Assembly (NCBI GenBank): GCA_017549325.1
Contig: JAFYVA010000041.1
Coordinates: forward strand, 1 to 7,180
Direction of reading: 5' to 3'
Origin: Oscillospiraceae bacterium
GTDB taxonomy: Bacteria > Bacillota_A > Clostridia > Oscillospirales > Oscillospiraceae
Length of the DNA: 7,180 nt
Shown here: positions 1-5,515 of the stretch, one piece after another
How the letters are laid out: every line of letters begins with the position of its first letter
Position numbering within the stretch: position 1 is the first letter of the stretch
Made by a program: the position numbers and the translations under genes
The notes under the pieces: generated by a model
Seen by the model: only the letters and a program-made list of their open reading frames with translations
What the model was told of the DNA's origin: nothing
The model's database searches: none

Positions 1-2
1 AG

Positions 3-812
3 GACGACGACGTCATTCAGGTGGCCATCATCGGCAAGCCCAATGTGGGTAAGTCCTCCCTCACCAACCGCATTCTGGGTGAGGAGCGCGTGATCGTCAG
101 CAACATGGCCGGCACCACCCGCGACGCCATCGACAGCTACTTTGAGAACGAGCACGGCAAGTACAACTTCATCGACACCGCCGGTATGCGTAAAAAGTCC
201 AAGGTGGACGACAACATCGAGAAGTACAGCGTCCTGCGCGCCACCATGGCCATCGACCGCAGCGATGTCTGCCTCATTATGATCGATGCCAACGAGGGCG
301 TCACCGAGCAGGACACCAAGGTGGCAGGTCTGGCCCACGAAGCCGGTAAGGCCTCCATCATCGTGGTGAACAAGTGGGACGCCATCGAGAAGGACGATAA
401 GACCATGGATCGCATGCGCGAGGAGATCCGCCGCGACCTGAGCTTCATGCCCTACGCCCCCATTCTGTTTATCTCCGCACTGACGGGTCAGCGCGTGCCC
501 CGCCTGTTCGAGCTCATCAACTACGTCAACGATCAGTCTGCCATGCGCATCACCACGGGTATGCTCAACAACGTCCTCACCGATGCCCAGACCCGCGTCC
601 AGCCCCCCTCCGATAAGGGTAAGCGGCTGAAGATCTATTATATGACCCAGGTGGGCGTCAAGCCTCCCCACTTCGTGGTGTTCTGCAACGAGAAGAAACT
701 CTTCCACTTCTCCTACCGCCGCTATCTGGAGAACCAGATCCGCTCCGTGTTCGGTCTGGAGGGTACTCCCGTCATCATGACGGTGCGCCAGAAGGGCGAG
801 GAGGATAAGTAA
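3..812 (+). CDS. der: GTPase Der (EngA), 3' part; 5' end outside window
   Basis: Der is an essential tandem-GTPase that assists maturation of the 50S ribosomal subunit in the cytoplasm. The reading frame is open from the left edge, so the first G domain (roughly 170 residues of a ~440-residue protein) is missing. The visible 269 residues hold the second G domain: Walker A GKPNVGKS at 11-18, switch I threonines in AGTTRDA at 36-42, DTAG at 58-61, NKWD at 123-126 and the G5 SAL at 158-160. The C-terminal KH-like domain follows from about 175 to 262, with the family signature of KPPHFVVFCN. The GTG at base 21 lies inside the conserved VAIIGKPNVGKS strand and is not a start. The stop codon overlaps the plsY start by one base (TAATG), so the two are translationally coupled. 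Identification is very secure. Confidence 0.97.
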   Translation, partial: DDDVIQVAIIGKPNVGKSSLTNRILGEERVIVSNMAGTTRDAIDSYFENEHGKYNFIDTAGMRKKSKVDDNIEKYSVLRATMAIDRSDVCLIMIDANEGVTEQDTKVAGLAHEAGKASIIVVNKWDAIEKDDKTMDRMREEIRRDLSFMPYAPILFISALTGQRVPRLFELINYVNDQSAMRITTGMLNNVLTDAQTRVQPPSDKGKRLKIYYMTQVGVKPPHFVVFCNEKKLFHFSYRRYLENQIRSVFGLEGTPVIMTVRQKGEEDK

Positions 813-1459
813 TGTCGCTGCTGCTCCGTATTCTCATCGCCGTAGTGGCCGGGTATCTCCTCGGCTGCTGCAACGGCTCGATGATGGCCTCCCACTTCAT
901 TATCAAGGATGACGTGCGCGCCCACGGCAGCGGCAACGCGGGCTTGACCAACTTCTACCGCACCTACGGTGCCCGCTACGCACTGGTGGTCATCCTCTGC
1001 GATATGCTCAAAACGGTGATCGCCGCACTCATCGGCGGGGCGCTGTTCGCCCCTTTGGGACAGCGGGTGCTGGGCGTGCTGATTGCCGGTATCGCCTGCT
1101 CGCTGGGTCACATCTTCCCCGTGTTCTTCGGTTTTCGCGGCGGTAAGGGTATCCTCAGCGGCGGCACGCTGCTGTGGTTCATCGACTGGCGCGTGGGACT
1201 GATCGCATGGGTGCTCTTCGCCCTGCTCTGGGCCGTGAGCCGCTATGTGTCCCTCGGCTCGGTAACATCTGCCGTCAGCGCACCCATCAGCGCCTTCTTC
1301 GTCTTTGACGGCGATCCCCTCTATACCGTCTTGTGCCTTGTGCTGGCGGCACTGGTCGTCTGGTGCCACAGAGGCAACATCGTCCGGCTCATCAAGGGTA
1401 CGGAGAACAAGTTCCAGTGGCACAAGGATGCTCCGAAAGAGAAAGGAAATCAACAATGA
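812..1459 (+). CDS. plsY: Glycerol-3-phosphate acyltransferase PlsY
   Basis: PlsY is an integral membrane enzyme that moves an acyl group from acyl-phosphate to glycerol-3-phosphate, giving lysophosphatidic acid, the first step of phospholipid synthesis in most Gram-positive bacteria. The 215-residue product has normal family length. Three family motifs are visible: HGSGNAGLTN at 38-47 (usual form HGSGNxGATN), GFRGGKGIL at 107-115 (the glycine-rich loop), and HRGNIVRLIKGTENK at 186-200. Hydrophobic helices lie at about 4-20, 54-78, 85-106, 128-145 and 168-184. The start is fixed by AGGAGG at 799-804, seven bases upstream, and by the one-base overlap with der. The der-plsY order is a common arrangement in Firmicutes. 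The 3' end overlaps the next gene by four bases (ATGA). Confidence 0.95.
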   Translation: MSLLLRILIAVVAGYLLGCCNGSMMASHFIIKDDVRAHGSGNAGLTNFYRTYGARYALVVILCDMLKTVIAALIGGALFAPLGQRVLGVLIAGIACSLGHIFPVFFGFRGGKGILSGGTLLWFIDWRVGLIAWVLFALLWAVSRYVSLGSVTSAVSAPISAFFVFDGDPLYTVLCLVLAALVVWCHRGNIVRLIKGTENKFQWHKDAPKEKGNQQ

Positions 1460-2427
1460 AACATAATCAGGTAAGACAGGTCCTCTTCCCCATTCTGGCG
1501 GCGCTGATTTGGGGTACTGCCTTCGTGGCGCAGGACATGAGTGCCGACATTATCGATACCTTTACCTTCAACGCCCTGCGCTCCTATATCGCCGTAGTGG
1601 TGCTGGGAATCATCATCTTCATCTTCGATAAGGCCAAGAAGGAGAACCCCATTGTCACCGAGGAGCAGAAGAAGATCAATCGCAAGAATCTCCTCATCGG
1701 CGGTTTCTGCTGCGGTACAGCGCTGGCCATCGCCTCCAACTTCCAGCAGGCGGGCATTGCCGCCGGCACCGAGGCAGGCAAGGCAGGCTTTTTGACCGCC
1801 CTCTATGTGGTGCTGGTGCCCCTGTTCGGCCTGTTCTTCCGCCGCAAGGTGAGCCTGCCCGTGTGGATCGCCGTGGTGCTGGCCGTGGCTTCCCTCTATC
1901 TTTTGTGCATCAAGGGTGAGTTCACCCTGGCCATGGGCGATCTGCTGGTGCTGGTGTGCGCCGTGTGCTTCGCCATCCACATTCTGGTCATCGACCGCTT
2001 CACCGCCAAGGTGGACGGCATCAAGCTCTCCTGCGTGCAGTTCTTTGTGGCCGCCGTGTGGGCCACCATTGCCAAGGTGGTCTGCACCATCCTCGGCATG
2101 AGCGGCATCGGTGATACCTCCGTTGCCACCTCCATCTTTGCCATCCCCGACTGGTCCGGTATTCTCGCCTGCACCCTGCCCATCCTCTATGTGGGTGTGT
2201 TCTCCTCGGGCGTGGCCTACACGCTGCAGATCTTGGCACAGAAGGATTCTAACCCCACGGTTGTCACCATCTTGCTCAGCCTCGAAAGCGTGTTCGCCGT
2301 CATCGCCGGCGCCATCATCCTCCATCAGCAGATGACGGGCCGTGAGTACCTCGGCTGTGTCCTCATGATGATTGCCGTCATCTTGGCGCAGATCCCCAAC
2401 CCCTTCGAGAAGAAAGTCAAGGCGTAA
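1456..2427 (+). CDS. EamA/DMT-superfamily transporter, ten helices
   Basis: This is a 323-residue inner-membrane protein of the drug/metabolite transporter superfamily. The two EamA repeats are visible. The first opens with the typical AALIWGTAFVAQ at 15-26 and ends near residue 151; the second runs from about 159 (GDLLVLVCAVCFAIHILVIDR) to 313. About ten hydrophobic segments can be placed (9-26, 37-57, 79-97, 107-127, 136-151, 159-179, 192-215, 233-258, 266-289, 298-313), matching the family's 10-TM plan. The substrate cannot be read from the sequence; family members export amino acids, metabolites or drugs. The frame is open further upstream, to 1333, but that stretch lies in plsY. The ATG at 1456 has an AAAGGA ribosome site 8-9 bases upstream and the ATGA overlap with plsY, so it is the likely start. 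It is the last gene of the der-plsY operon, followed by a terminator. Confidence 0.9.
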   Translation: MKHNQVRQVLFPILAALIWGTAFVAQDMSADIIDTFTFNALRSYIAVVVLGIIIFIFDKAKKENPIVTEEQKKINRKNLLIGGFCCGTALAIASNFQQAGIAAGTEAGKAGFLTALYVVLVPLFGLFFRRKVSLPVWIAVVLAVASLYLLCIKGEFTLAMGDLLVLVCAVCFAIHILVIDRFTAKVDGIKLSCVQFFVAAVWATIAKVVCTILGMSGIGDTSVATSIFAIPDWSGILACTLPILYVGVFSSGVAYTLQILAQKDSNPTVVTILLSLESVFAVIAGAIILHQQMTGREYLGCVLMMIAVILAQIPNPFEKKVKA

Positions 2428-2439
2428 AGGTACATAATA

Positions 2440-2466
2440 AAACTCCACCCTTGCGGGTGGAGTTTT
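2440..2466. terminator. Bidirectional rho-independent terminator T1
   Basis: The stem AACTCCACCC (2441-2450) pairs with GGGTGGAGTT (2455-2464) around a four-base loop, with a T-run on the plus strand (2463-2467) and A residues on the left that give a short U-run on the minus strand. It sits 13 bases after the EamA stop and 19 bases after the stop of the convergent 209-aa gene, so it can end both transcripts. Read on the minus strand, the loop is GCAA, a GNRA tetraloop. Confidence 0.9.
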
Positions 2467-2483
2467 TGTATTGTTATTCCATA

Positions 2484-3113
2484 TCAATCATATCCGTATG
2501 CGCCGTAGCGCTCAACAAGATTTCCTTCGTGGTCAAAAACTGCGCCGCCTTTACAGACGACATCATCGGGAAACCAGTGAACTTGCAGCATAAACGACTC
2601 CGTAAGTGGGATCATCTCCGACCAACGCTCTCCCTCGACATATATTGAAGATTGCGGATCGCTAGGATTGTAGTTTCTAAGAAACTCCAATTCGCAGTAA
2701 TCGAGAGAACCATCGCGATTATCGCAGACGGCCACAATAAGACTTTTTGTGTTTGGGTAGCCGCGTTCTTCTGTCCAAAAAATTTCGAGATACGGCATGT
2801 TGCCAAGCTCAACGCTGCCCCACGGGCGCAGGCAATCGCGGCCAAGCCATTGCTGCTTTTGGAGAATGGTCATTCCAACCTCTCCTGTGGCTGTATATTC
2901 CCAAACAGTATATAGAAAAGTTTCGTCCTGCAGAGATTTGTGGATCAGTACATTTTCCTGTTCCACCTCCGCATAGTGCGCGATACCTTCCTCTGCCGAG
3001 CCTTCGTACCAGCCGCTTTTCTGCAGTGAGCGTACCCATAAAGCACAGGATAGAAGTAACAATACACTAAGTAGAGCGAGAGAGACAAATAACCACTTTG
3101 ATAGCTGCTTCAC
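2484..3113 (-). CDS. Membrane-anchored or secreted hypothetical protein, 209 aa
   Basis: I do not recognise a family for this protein. It begins with a short basic stretch (K2, K6) and a strong hydrophobic segment at about 7-27, then continues as a soluble, acidic and aromatic-rich domain to residue 209. This suggests a signal-anchored protein facing outward. The LLSC at 20-23 resembles a lipobox, but leucine at -2 is non-canonical, so a lipoprotein is possible rather than likely. The extracellular part has four cysteines (94, 130, 140, 187) and ends in VFDHEGNLVERYGAYGYD, which reads like a beta-hairpin tail. The start codon is GTG, supported by AGGAGG five bases upstream. Only 13 bases separate it from the stop of the upstream secreted-protein gene, so the two form one operon that ends at T1. 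Function unknown; a partner role for the secreted protein is inference. Confidence 0.82.
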   Translation of the reverse strand: MKQLSKWLFVSLALLSVLLLLSCALWVRSLQKSGWYEGSAEEGIAHYAEVEQENVLIHKSLQDETFLYTVWEYTATGEVGMTILQKQQWLGRDCLRPWGSVELGNMPYLEIFWTEERGYPNTKSLIVAVCDNRDGSLDYCELEFLRNYNPSDPQSSIYVEGERWSEMIPLTESFMLQVHWFPDDVVCKGGAVFDHEGNLVERYGAYGYD

Positions 3114-3126
3114 TGTTGCCTCCTAG

Positions 3127-4026
3127 TTAATACTGGAGTCCGTCAACATCTGTGGCAATTGACCACTGATTACTACAGTTATAAAGGGTTGCTCCTGCAG
3201 AAAAATCTGTTCCGGTAAAATCAACGCTCCAAGAAGCATCTTTTGATTGATAGGTATGGATATATTCGAAGGTAGCACCTGTTTCTCTACCCTGTAAGTC
3301 ACTGTAAGCGTCTAATACAACAACGATACTCGCATGATCCATCACATTTCCAAACAGGGCAGTTCGCTCGTTGAAACTCCAACAATATCCTTCATATGCA
3401 TTAGATATAGTGCGATATCCAGCCATACTACTGTTGTCGGTATATTTTCCCGCAAAACTGTATCCAGTTGCTTTAAGATATTCATCACCACCCCAGCGGA
3501 TAGCTATATAGTCATCCCCAGGGTAGGGGTGAATTGATCCCTCATTAGTGAGAGGGTCGGTATCCCACTGTGCATAAGCATTTAGCACATAATTGCCGCG
3601 AGCATCACGGGATTTAGAAAACGTAATAGTCAACTGGCCTCTTGAGTTGGAGTCATTGGATGCTCTTGTTGAATCATTGGTCTCTGCAACTGCTTTTCGA
3701 GATGTAATAAGTTGCTCTACTTCTGACTTGCTCAACACTCTACTGTTAAATTGCCCGTTTTCGTCATACCCCTCTTCGAAATAAACCGTTTTTGTGGTTA
3801 CCTCTTCCAGTTCTAACTGCATATCTCTGATGTGTTTTTCGTAATACTGCCGTGTTTTCGCATTTTCAATAATCGACAAGGCGGTTTTTCCGGTTGCGTG
3901 GTTTACTTCTTCGTACGGCGCGAATTCAGAAAAGGCATCTTCGGGCGGCACGACTGCAAATGCGGGGACGCTGAGTGGCAGGCACATCGCAAGTGCCAAG
4001 AGAAGGGAAAGCAATTTCTTTTTCAT
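3127..4026 (-). CDS. Sec-secreted hypothetical protein, 299 aa
   Basis: I do not recognise a family. The N-terminus is a classic signal peptide: MKKK, a hydrophobic core at 5-20, then PAFA with predicted signal peptidase I cleavage after A24. The mature protein (25-299) has an acidic, helix-prone first part (about 25-113, with charged repeats around EKHIRDMQLELEEV), a Ser/Asn/Asp-rich linker (115-130), and a beta-rich, aromatic C-terminal domain (131-299) with SIHPYPGDDYIAIRWGGDEY at 164-183. The mature part has only two cysteines (215, 284), which could form a disulfide. There is no obvious LPXTG, choline-binding, SLH or lipid anchor. The frame is open upstream to 4095, but the ATG at 4026 has AGGAGG six bases upstream and starts the signal peptide, so it is chosen. 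It is the first gene of a two-gene operon with the 209-aa protein, and its promoter region is a copy of that upstream of the 131-aa membrane protein gene. Confidence 0.88.
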   Translation of the reverse strand: MKKKLLSLLLALAMCLPLSVPAFAVVPPEDAFSEFAPYEEVNHATGKTALSIIENAKTRQYYEKHIRDMQLELEEVTTKTVYFEEGYDENGQFNSRVLSKSEVEQLITSRKAVAETNDSTRASNDSNSRGQLTITFSKSRDARGNYVLNAYAQWDTDPLTNEGSIHPYPGDDYIAIRWGGDEYLKATGYSFAGKYTDNSSMAGYRTISNAYEGYCWSFNERTALFGNVMDHASIVVVLDAYSDLQGRETGATFEYIHTYQSKDASWSVDFTGTDFSAGATLYNCSNQWSIATDVDGLQY

Positions 4027-4030
4027 AAAG

Positions 4031-4181
4031 TTCCTCCTTTTGTCATTGTGTGGTGTGTCGTTCATCCTTTCATCTATGTAAAACCGCCAAAACACAGCGA
4101 CTTCTCCTGTAGTATACTTGTTATATTTATATAAACACAGTTTTGCGTTAAGTGCAACACGTTTTATCGTAAATTCACAAA
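4031..4181 (-). promoter_or_regulatory. Promoter and leader of the secreted-protein operon (copy 1 of a duplicated leader)
   Basis: On the minus strand a plausible sigma-A promoter is TTGCAC (4157-4152) with TATATA (4133-4128) 18 bases on, followed by a leader of roughly 90-100 bases and the AGGAGG site. The whole stretch matches 5314-5461 in blocks at nearly constant spacing: AAATTCACAAA at 4171, a 20-base identity at 4114-4133, TGTAAAA at 4077, ATTGTGTGGT at 4045 and TTCCTCCTTTT at 4031 (all given as plus-strand). The exact transcription start is not determined. Confidence 0.7.
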
Positions 4182-4203
4182 TTATTTACAGCATTTCACA
4201 TTT

Positions 4204-4265
4204 TGTAGGGGCGGGCGCCTCTGCCCGCCCGTTTCGTTGGGCCAACAGAGTCGTCGGCCCCTACA
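4204..4265. repeat. GC-rich palindromic MITE-like intergenic repeat
   Basis: Perfect 9-bp terminal inverted repeats, TGTAGGGGC (4204-4212) and GCCCCTACA (4257-4265), enclose two further inverted repeats: GGGCGGGC (4209-4216) with GCCCGCCC (4223-4230), and GTTGG-G-CCAAC (4236-4246). The element is much richer in GC than the AT-rich DNA around it. It lies between the promoter of the secreted-protein operon and the terminator of the 54-aa gene, and encodes nothing. The structure fits a small non-autonomous mobile or REP-like repeat. I recall TGTAGGGGC-type palindromes as common in gut Clostridia genomes, but the copy number here is not visible. Confidence 0.7.
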
Positions 4266-4328
4266 GCTCCAAGCGCAACAATTTCATCCGCAATCAGCGT
4301 ATGTCTCATTTTGGCAAATTGACACAAC

Positions 4329-4358
4329 AAAAAATCCACCCTTTCGGGTGGATTTTTT
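4329..4358 (-). terminator. Rho-independent terminator T2 of the 54-aa gene
   Basis: A perfect 13-bp stem, AAAAAATCCACCC (4329-4341) with GGGTGGATTTTTT (4346-4358), encloses loop TTTC, which is GAAA on the minus strand. It begins one base beyond the stop codon of the 54-aa gene, and the minus-strand U-run comes from 4334-4329. No plus-strand gene ends here. Confidence 0.88.
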
Positions 4359-4359
4359 A

Positions 4360-4524
4360 TTACTCAACATCTTCTTCTGCGCTGATATACATCTCTTCAG
4401 TAGTCAGTAACGCTTCCTGTAAAATTTCCGCATACGGTCTTGCAAAGGGAATTTCCTGCAATCCGTCTAATACACTATCGATTGCACTGCAAAGAAGTGC
4501 ATACATCTTTTGATAATCTGCCAT
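4360..4524 (-). CDS. Small helical hypothetical protein, 54 aa
   Basis: This small acidic protein, beginning MADYQKMYALLCSAIDSVLDG and ending AEEDVE, has no signal peptide or membrane segment and looks wholly helical, so it is probably cytoplasmic. I recall short proteins of this kind (DYxKMY near the N-terminus, then an amphipathic helix and EExYI) as common hypothetical genes in gut Clostridia, but no function is known to me. The frame is open 15 codons further upstream, to 4569. However, the ATG at 4524 has GGAGGG six bases upstream, and the longer form would run into the promoter, so the 54-aa version is preferred. It is divergent from the Xre-type regulator, with a sigma-A-like promoter overlapped by repeated operator-like sites and its own terminator one base after the stop. 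Repression by the neighbouring regulator is a natural inference. Confidence 0.78.
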   Translation of the reverse strand: MADYQKMYALLCSAIDSVLDGLQEIPFARPYAEILQEALLTTEEMYISAEEDVE

Positions 4525-4535
4525 TTTTATCCCTC

Positions 4536-4576
4536 CATAGACTACGCATAGCCTAATAGTAGCACACATAGCCTAT
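4536..4576. promoter_or_regulatory. Three operator-like ATAGNCTAT sites between the 54-aa gene and the Xre gene
   Basis: CATAGACTA (4536-4544), CATAGCCTA (4547-4555) and CATAGCCTA (4567-4575) stand in the same orientation at steps of 11 and 20 bases, close to one and two helical turns. Each core is a short imperfect palindrome; the third, ATAG-C-CTAT at 4568-4576, is perfect. Site 3 lies between the -35 and -10 of the 54-aa gene, site 2 near its transcription start, and site 1 next to its ribosome site. This is the arrangement expected of a repressor operator, most simply for the adjacent Xre-type protein. Confidence 0.55.
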
Positions 4577-4584
4577 AAAATCAA
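4556..4584 (-). promoter_or_regulatory. Sigma-A-like promoter of the 54-aa gene
   Basis: On the minus strand, TTGATT (4584-4579) and TACTAT (4561-4556) are separated by exactly 17 bases, a good match to the consensus. The predicted start near 4549 leaves a leader of about 25 bases before the ATG at 4524. A promoter for the plus-strand regulator must lie in the same 107-bp gap, but I could not identify a convincing one. Confidence 0.6.
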
Positions 4585-4631
4585 TTCTTTTCGGATATTC
4601 TTTAGAAAAAGAATGTTCGGAGGGATAAGAT

Positions 4632-4874
4632 ATGAGTACAGTCAATACGGTAAGAGATCGTATTTTACAGCTTTGCGAGGAGCGGAACATCAGCATTAAT
4701 CATTTGGCGAACATCAGCGCGCTTCCGCCTTCCAGTGTGAAGAATATTCTGTATGGAAAGAGCCAAAATCCGAAGCTGTTGACCATCAAGCTGATTTGTG
4801 ATGGTTTGGGCATTACATTGGGAGAATTTTTCTCCACACCCGCCTTTGACGCTTTGGAACAGGAGATCAAGTAA
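4632..4874 (+). CDS. Xre/Cro-C1-type HTH transcriptional regulator, 80 aa
   Basis: This is a single-domain DNA-binding protein. Residues 7-67 fit the five-helix Cro/C1 fold: helix 1 RDRILQLCEERN (8-19), the helix-turn-helix ISINHLANISALPPSSVKNILYGK (20-43) with SSVKNILYG as recognition helix, then TIKLICDGLGITLGEFF (51-67), the usual last two helices. No sensor, peptidase or oligomerisation domain follows; only a short acidic tail (70-80). The start is supported by GGAGGG at 4619-4624, seven bases upstream. An inverted repeat ATTCTTT (4597-4603)/AAAGAAT (4608-4614) lies just ahead of the ribosome site and may be a control element. The gene is divergent from the 54-aa gene, and the intergenic repeats suggest it regulates that gene and perhaps itself. 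The stop is one base from the convergent terminator T3. Family call firm, target inferred. Confidence 0.9.
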   Translation: MSTVNTVRDRILQLCEERNISINHLANISALPPSSVKNILYGKSQNPKLLTIKLICDGLGITLGEFFSTPAFDALEQEIK

Positions 4875-4875
4875 C

Positions 4876-4904
4876 AAAAAATCCACCCTTACGGGTGGAT
4901 TTTT
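4876..4904. terminator. Bidirectional rho-independent terminator T3
   Basis: The stem AAAAATCCACCC (4877-4888) pairs with GGGTGGATTTTT (4893-4904) around TTAC, read as GTAA on the minus strand. It lies between the convergent ends of the Xre-type gene (stop at 4874) and the 131-aa membrane protein gene (stop at 4914), with T-runs on both strands. Confidence 0.9.
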
Positions 4905-4913
4905 GTGCGTATT

Positions 4914-5309
4914 TTACTCTTTTGCAAAGAACGAACCAATCATACCGCCTAACAAGAGGAATACTACGGAAACTTCGCCATATTCCCAAAAGAAATCATA
5001 GAAAGAGAGATAAGGCCCGCCGCAGAAGAAAACCACCGTGCTTACAAAATACAGCACCAGCAGTAAACCGCCACACCAGAGAATGATGTGCCGCAGCACA
5101 CTGCGTTGGAAAGGACGGACAAAAGCTGCTGAGAGGATAACACCTAACGCGGCAAACATCAGCGGAATCGCGATGCAATGCCACGCAATCCCCCAGCGCG
5201 TGTCGAAGGGATTGATTAAGTCCGCGCTGCGGGCATAGTGGTAATATGCCGAATAGGCCACCGACAGCAAAATGAAAATTCCGCTTACAGAAAAGACAAC
5301 TTTTCGCAT
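4914..5309 (-). CDS. Four-helix membrane hypothetical protein, 131 aa
   Basis: I do not recognise a family. The product is very hydrophobic, with four predicted membrane segments at about 3-21, 43-63, 74-97 and 111-128 and short polar links (SADLINPFDTRWG at 28-40, RPFQRSVLRH at 65-74, PYLSFYDFFWEYGE at 99-112). No catalytic motif is visible. It could be a small accessory, immunity-like or sensor membrane protein, but nothing in the sequence decides this. The frame is open upstream to 5438, but the ATG at 5309 has AGGAGG six bases upstream and begins a typical membrane segment, so it is taken as the start. It is a single-gene unit between its own leader and terminator T3. Its leader is a copy of the one ahead of the secreted 299-aa protein, which suggests shared regulation although the proteins are unrelated. 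Confidence 0.82.
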   Translation of the reverse strand: MRKVVFSVSGIFILLSVAYSAYYHYARSADLINPFDTRWGIAWHCIAIPLMFAALGVILSAAFVRPFQRSVLRHIILWCGGLLLVLYFVSTVVFFCGGPYLSFYDFFWEYGEVSVVFLLLGGMIGSFFAKE

Positions 5310-5313
5310 CGTA

Positions 5314-5461
5314 TTCCTCCTTTTCTTAATTGTGTGGTCTTTCTTCACCTTCCACTTGTAAAATCCAATAAAAGAAACAGAGTTTTTTACGAAATACTTG
5401 TTATATTTATATATACCATATTTTCTGACGATATGCAACGATTTTAACCGAAATTCACAAA
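5314..5461 (-). promoter_or_regulatory. Promoter and leader of the four-helix protein gene (copy 2 of a duplicated leader)
   Basis: On the minus strand, TTGCAT (5438-5433) and TATATA (5415-5410) are spaced by 17 bases, followed by a leader of roughly 95 bases ending in AAAAGGAGGAA. Blocks shared with 4031-4181, as plus-strand starts, are AAATTCACAAA at 5451, the 20-base identity at 5394-5413, TGTAAAA at 5357, ATTGTGTGGT at 5329 and TTCCTCCTTTT at 5314. From the 20-base block, the first is 57 bases away and the third 37 bases away in both copies. Confidence 0.7.
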
Positions 5462-5480
5462 ACAGACATAAAATGGCGCG

Positions 5481-5508
5481 AAAAATCCACCCTTGCGGGT
5501 GGATTTTT
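5481..5508 (-). terminator. Rho-independent terminator T4 of polC
   Basis: The stem AAAAATCCACCC (5481-5492) pairs with GGGTGGATTTTT (5497-5508) around TTGC, read as GCAA on the minus strand. It begins seven bases past the polC stop, with a minus-strand U-run from 5485-5481. Confidence 0.9.
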
Positions 5509-5515
5509 ACTGTTT

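Noticed and set aside
722..1456. 244-codon open frame on the minus strand opposite plsY
   Set aside because: It is a shadow of plsY, with Ala/Glu/His-rich composition, no family features and no ribosome site.
1450..2487. 345-codon open frame on the minus strand opposite the EamA gene
   Set aside because: Its product is a low-complexity Gly/His/Asp/Gln-rich string with no ribosome site, and it mirrors the GC-rich codons of a clear membrane transporter on the other strand.
2501..2524. Lipobox in the 209-aa protein (cysteine 23) as proof of a lipoprotein
   Set aside because: Leucine at position -2 does not fit the usual lipobox, and the cysteine lies inside the hydrophobic segment; kept only as a possibility. 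The coordinates given here point to the C-terminal end of the gene region; the motif itself lies near 3045-3054.
4027..4095. Longer N-terminus for the secreted protein
   Set aside because: The extension covers the leader and ribosome site and would bury the signal peptide; the ATG at 4026 has an ideal AGGAGG six bases upstream.
4319..4324. TTGACA as a plus-strand -35 element
   Set aside because: It is followed directly by terminator T2, with no -10 element and no plus-strand gene downstream of it.
4118..4513. 131-codon plus-strand open frame
   Set aside because: It runs through a promoter, the palindromic repeat, a terminator and the reverse of the 54-aa gene, and lacks a ribosome site.
5310..5438. 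Longer N-terminus for the four-helix protein
   Set aside because: The extension spans the conserved promoter/leader block; the ATG at 5309 has AGGAGG six bases upstream.
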